Of a DNA stretch of 64,000 nucleotides, positions 63,493 to 64,000 are shown piece after piece. The translations under genes and the position numbers were made by a program. Each line of letters opens with the position of its first letter. The first letter of the stretch is position 1. The notes under the pieces were generated by a model. It ran no database searches. It worked only from the letters and a program-made list of their open reading frames with translations, and was not told the DNA's origin. This DNA comes from Corallincola platygyrae (GTDB taxonomy: Bacteria; Pseudomonadota; Gammaproteobacteria; Enterobacterales; Neiellaceae): positions 62,001-126,000 of the forward strand of contig NZ_BAABLI010000004.1 of assembly GCF_039544265.1 (NCBI RefSeq), read 5' to 3'.

Positions 63493-63635
63493 AACCGCCG
63501 TTTGGGAGGCTAACAGCGTCAGCCAATAAAAACGAAGCAAGCTTCTTGTGGGGGCTAGTCTCGCATAAATCATCATTAGAATAGTTTTTCTTGCGCATCT
63601 AGGTGGTTGATTTTTATGTGTATTTTAGGTTTTGA

Positions 63636-63917
63636 ATGGGTAGAAAAATGTTCAGCGTAACGTTAAAGGGGTGGAGTGAGCCTCATCAGCACCCATCTGA
63701 GAGTTGTTTGCCAGACCACCTTTACTGCAGCGATAGCTTCCAATCTGTGAAACTAATGCAACTCTTGCGAGAAGTGGGGCTCAGATTAGCCGACAGTAAG
63801 AATGCTATCCACAATGTGATGTGTGGACATGACTTTGTCTTTGCAATTGAAGATGAACTCGTCGCAAAGAAGTTTGTATCACGAGCTAGGAAATACGGGG
63901 CGGAAGTCGAAATCTAA
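63636..63917 (+). CDS. Orphan L7/L12 C-terminal-domain-like protein
   Basis: A 93-residue soluble protein. From about residue 37 (VKLMQLLREVGLRLADSKNA) to the end (VSRARKYGAEVEI) it follows the pattern of the C-terminal domain of ribosomal protein L7/L12: helix around IKxVRxxTGLGLKEAKxLV, then AxxxKxxLExAGAxVEI. The N-terminal ~30 residues do not match the L7/L12 dimerisation domain. A free-standing, divergent L7/L12-CTD-like protein is inferred. A second ATG lies at 63648. Confidence 0.6.
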   Translation: MGRKMFSVTLKGWSEPHQHPSESCLPDHLYCSDSFQSVKLMQLLREVGLRLADSKNAIHNVMCGHDFVFAIEDELVAKKFVSRARKYGAEVEI

Positions 63918-64000
63918 TTCGTTAGCCCCCAGAAACAAGAAAGCGTGGTCGAACAATTACTCTCCTGTGTTTTAGGGCGTCATAGCGCCTCGCAATTCCC

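Noticed and set aside
60651..64000. Integron cassette array
   Set aside because: The genes are short and co-directional and GTTAG occurs in several spacers, but the spacers differ in length and sequence, do not share a common attC-type structure, and several (such as 61819-61881) are too short.
1..64000. CRISPR arrays, tRNA and rRNA genes
   Set aside because: No evenly spaced direct repeats, cloverleaf-like sequences or rRNA segments were seen anywhere in the window.

Overview
The window looks like the chromosome of a free-living, probably marine gammaproteobacterium of the Alteromonadales/Vibrionales/Oceanospirillales type. The evidence is the set of E. coli-like gene families (ygeA, yghU, rimK, katG, and a ydbH-ynbE-ydbL operon), a CrbS-type symporter/histidine-kinase cluster, an AlkB hydroxylase, many outer-membrane lipoproteins and standard Shine-Dalgarno sites. 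Genus-level placement is not possible by eye. About 55 protein genes are supported. No rRNA, tRNA or CRISPR array was seen.

Layout. 1-5.7 kb: a two-hairpin guanidine-II (mini-ykkC) riboswitch in front of a biotin-dependent urea/guanidine carboxylase and allophanate hydrolase; together they read as a guanidine/urea nitrogen-scavenging operon. 5.9-14.9 kb: single genes (lipoprotein, peroxiredoxin-like protein, PEP-CTERM-like protein, YgeA racemase, HPP membrane protein divergent from a TetR regulator with two clear operators, LysR regulator divergent from a Gfo/Idh/MocA oxidoreductase plus DJ-1 protein, and a cysteine-rich protein of unknown function). 15-24.6 kb: small lipoprotein, membrane GGDEF diguanylate cyclase, AlkB, M16 protease, CPA1 antiporter with a DUF3124 protein, DUF2235 hydrolase. 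24.7-28.5 kb: ydbH-ynbE-ydbL, an envelope phospholipid-transport operon, followed by a REP-like repeat and a complete IS481-family element (28587-29897).

30-37.5 kb: an unusual Nramp-like transporter with a secreted partner, KatG, a NarL-type response regulator (CrbR-like), and a rimB-like/aspartoacylase-like/rimK operon for ribosomal protein S6 tail modification. 37.7-43.5 kb: a LysR regulator divergent from a four-gene operon in which three of four products carry NTF2/SnoaL-like domains (flavodoxin-NTF2 fusion, alpha/beta hydrolase, double-NTF2 secreted protein, NTF2-ankyrin secreted protein). 43.5-54 kb, minus strand: a secreted unknown, YghU, and the CrbS kinase, DnaQ-like exonuclease, CBS-DUF294 protein, sodium:solute symporter and DUF4212 subunit, a module that senses and imports acetate or similar small acids. 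The response regulator at 34.4 kb is the plausible partner of the CrbS-like kinase.

54-54.8 kb is a gene-free, highly structured segment bracketed by two perfect hairpins. A radical SAM protein and a crotonase-family protein follow, each preceded by a copy of the same ~105-bp upstream sequence. After an SDR and a lipoprotein, 58.9-64 kb is an AT-richer, accessory-looking run of plus-strand genes: an overlapping dual-OB / DUF488 / DUF4326 trio (the best candidate here for an undescribed system), then small secreted or zinc-ribbon unknowns, a kelch-like protein and an orphan protein resembling the C-terminal domain of ribosomal protein L7/L12.
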